A stretch of 64,000 nucleotides of DNA from Chlorops oryzae (taxonomy: Eukaryota; Arthropoda; Insecta; Diptera; Chloropidae): contig CM035807.1 in assembly GCA_020466095.1 (NCBI GenBank), forward strand, positions 106,144,727 through 106,208,726. The letters are read 5' to 3'. A program made the translations under genes and the position numbers. Shown here piece by piece: positions 61,930-64,000 of the stretch; position 1 is the stretch's first letter; every line of letters starts with the position of its first letter. Below the pieces are notes generated by a model. The model made no database searches. It was not told where the DNA came from and was given only the letters and a program-made list of their open reading frames with translations.

Positions 61930-63243
61930 CAATTAACAAAGGAACGTCCATGCCAAATTTCAAAGCCCTGGAGCAACTCCTTCTATGTTTTCCAGAAAAA
62001 TGTATGGAGGTCTCTCTTTGCTAAAGAAATAGATCAAAGACACGACGCGAACGTCAGCGAACAGCTTGTCAAAAGCTTGTGTATTCGCTACGCCTATTTC
62101 AGACACCAACTGGCATAGCGAATACACGAACTTTAGTTGTGACATATTTTATACACAAACTAATTTAGCCAACACACCAACTTTTGTGTCTTAGCGAGGC
62201 ACGTTAGTTTTGATGCGGGTCTGCGCTATGCCAGTTGGTGTCTGAACTATGTTCTTACGTCACGAATATCTTATAGCGAACTTTGAGAGGGCGTAGCACA
62301 AAAAGTAGGCGTGGCAGCGTTACGAAGTTAAACTTTTCCAACTCAGGGGCACAACAGAAAGCTAAATTCCGAATTTGTGGACCGCATACGCGTTCAAGCG
62401 CTTAACCTCCATACATTTCTTGGTAAATCATAGAAGGAGTTACCCTAGGGTCTTGAAATTTGGCATGGATGCTTCTATCTCTAGATCTAAGAGATTCCCA
62501 AAAAATTTTCGAAATCGAACCACCCCAGCCCCCTCAAACAGAAAACGGGTTTTTCTAAAATCCACAATTTTGAACCCATGGGACATTCGGAATTTAGATT
62601 ACTTTTGTGCCCCAGAGTTGGAAAAGTTCAAGTTCGTAACGCTGCCACGCCTACTTTTTGTGCTACGCCCTCTTAAAGTCCTTTATCAGATATTCGTGAC
62701 GTAAGAGCAGACTTAAGACGCGAACGTGAAAAAGCTTGTCAACAGCTTGTGTATTCGCTATGCTAGTTGTTTGAGTTTTAGCTATGCATGTTATCTGAAC
62801 TAGGTTCATACGTCACGAATTAGTGACAGAGGTCTTTGAGTGGGCGTAGCACAAAAAGTAGGCGTGGCAGAGTTACGAAGTTGAACTTTTCCGACTTTGG
62901 GGCACCACATTAAGCTAAATTCCGAATGTCGGTTCCGTTGGGTCAAAATTGTGGATTTTAGAAAAACCCGTTTTCTGTTTGAGGGGGTTGGGGTGGTTCG
63001 ATTTCAAAATGTTTTTGGGAATCTCTTAATTCTAGAGATTGAAACGTCCATGCCAAATTTCAAGACCCTAGGGTAACTCCTTCTATGATTTACCAATAAA
63101 TGTATGGAGGTTAAGCGCTTGAACTCCATACATTTCTTGGTAAATCATAGAAGGAGTTACCCTAGGGTCTTGAAATTTGGCATGGACGTTTCACTCTCTA
63201 GATCTAAGAGATTCCCAAAAACATTTTGAAATCGAACCACCCC
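61930..63243. repeat. cluster of long overlapping palindromes
   Basis: A unit with GTAGCACAAAAAGTAGGCGT occurs forward at about 62293 and 62846 and inverted at about 62640-62675. Units with AGAAGGAGTTACCCTAGGGT occur at about 62432 and 63150 and inverted at about 63070. The last palindrome has arms of about 120 bp (62990-63110 and 63120-63243) around TTAAGCGCTTGAA. No gene recognised. Confidence 0.75.
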
Positions 63244-63245
63244 AA

Positions 63246-64000
63246 CAGGCTATACGAAGGCTATACGAAGGCTATACGAAGGCTATTACGAAGGCTTAAC
63301 GAAGGCTATACGAAAGGCTATACGAAGGCTAACGAAGGCTAACGAAGGCTAAAGAAGGCCTTACGAAAGGGTAACACGAAGGCTAACGAAGGCTAAACGA
63401 AGGCTAACGAAGGCCATACGAAGGCTATACGAAGGCTATACGGAAGGCTATACAAGGCTATACGAAGGGTATACGAAGGCTATACGAAGGCTATACGAAG
63501 GCTAACGAAGGCTTATACGAAGGGCTATACGAAGGCTATACGAAGGCTATACGAAGGCAACGAAGGGTACACGAAGGGTTCACGAAGGCTAACGAAGGCT
63601 AACGAAGGCTTACGAAGGCTAACGAAGGCTATACGAAGGCTATACGAAGGCTAAACAAGGCTATACAAAGGCTATACGAAGGCTATACGAAGGCTATAAC
63701 GAAGGCTATACGAAGGCTATACGAAGGCTATAACGAAGGCTTACGAAGGCCTATACGAAGGCTATACGAAGGCTATACGAAAGGTATACGAAGGCTATAC
63801 GAAGGGTAAACGAAGGCTTAAGAAGGCAACAATACATTTAAGGTCAAAAAGGCATTCGGGCCTCAAGGCAAAAGAAGGCTAAAAGGCTTACAAAGGGCTC
63901 CACAAGGCTACCGGGCAACCGAAAGGCTCCGAAGGAACGGTTTTCAAGGTTCGGCCTAACGAACCCTATTCAAAACTATAAAGGAGTACCAATTCGAAGG
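63246..64000. repeat. 11-bp satellite (ACGAAGGCTAT)n, decaying to window end
   Basis: Tandem units of ACGAAGGCTAT with frequent one-base insertions and losses run to about 63825. Beyond that only scattered AAGGCT motifs remain in increasingly irregular sequence. The error-like pattern suggests the poorly supported end of a contig. Confidence 0.85.

Noticed and set aside
63246..63840. CRISPR-like array
   Set aside because: Eukaryotic context; units are 11-bp tandem repeats with no spacers.

Overview
This window looks like nuclear DNA of a higher true fly (Diptera, probably an acalyptrate such as a tephritid). The grounds are AT-rich sequence, split genes with GT-AG introns, abundant tRNA-derived SINEs, mariner and hAT elements, and exons that read as close orthologues of the Drosophila IgSF9-family genes turtle and borderless. 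Family names come from recalled protein features, not from a database search.

Layout. Positions 1-237 hold the start of a possible small secreted protein on the minus strand, running to the left edge. Positions 3901-30419 hold the 3' part of turtle (tutl) on the plus strand: Ig3, Ig4, Ig5, FN3-1, a linker exon, FN3-2, the membrane segment and a long cytoplasmic tail. Its 5' exons (signal peptide, Ig1, Ig2) lie outside the window. The introns are large (up to about 10.7 kb) and filled with repeats. Positions 30420-41744 are intergenic and hold nested SINE/TIR/hAT insertions. Positions 41745-55374 hold a complete borderless (bdl) gene of 8 coding exons, about 770 residues: 4 Ig, 2 FN3 and one membrane segment. 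Then come a 10-bp minisatellite, two 0.89-kb direct repeats, a small broken CAP-superfamily gene (59949 to about 60615), a cluster of long palindromes and an 11-bp satellite that becomes ragged towards position 64000.

The two IgSF genes are tandem paralogues in the same orientation. In flies their products are cell-surface adhesion proteins of neurons and glia that interact with each other, so the pair is functionally linked.

Several coding exons carry isolated single-base indels: tutl at 16435, 28745, 29337 and 30359; bdl at 49288; the CAP gene at 60135-60138. Exon-phase bookkeeping comes out exactly right once each is counted as one base. The simplest explanation is residual long-read assembly error rather than gene death. 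The tutl tail also has an in-frame TAA (28243) that indels do not explain.

Mobile DNA dominates the rest: two mariners, four small hAT-type elements with 8-bp target duplications, a Harbinger-like MITE, several foldback elements, and at least two SINE families with a common tail. The most unusual pattern is a group of TIR-bounded elements that contain tRNA-like Pol III promoter modules.
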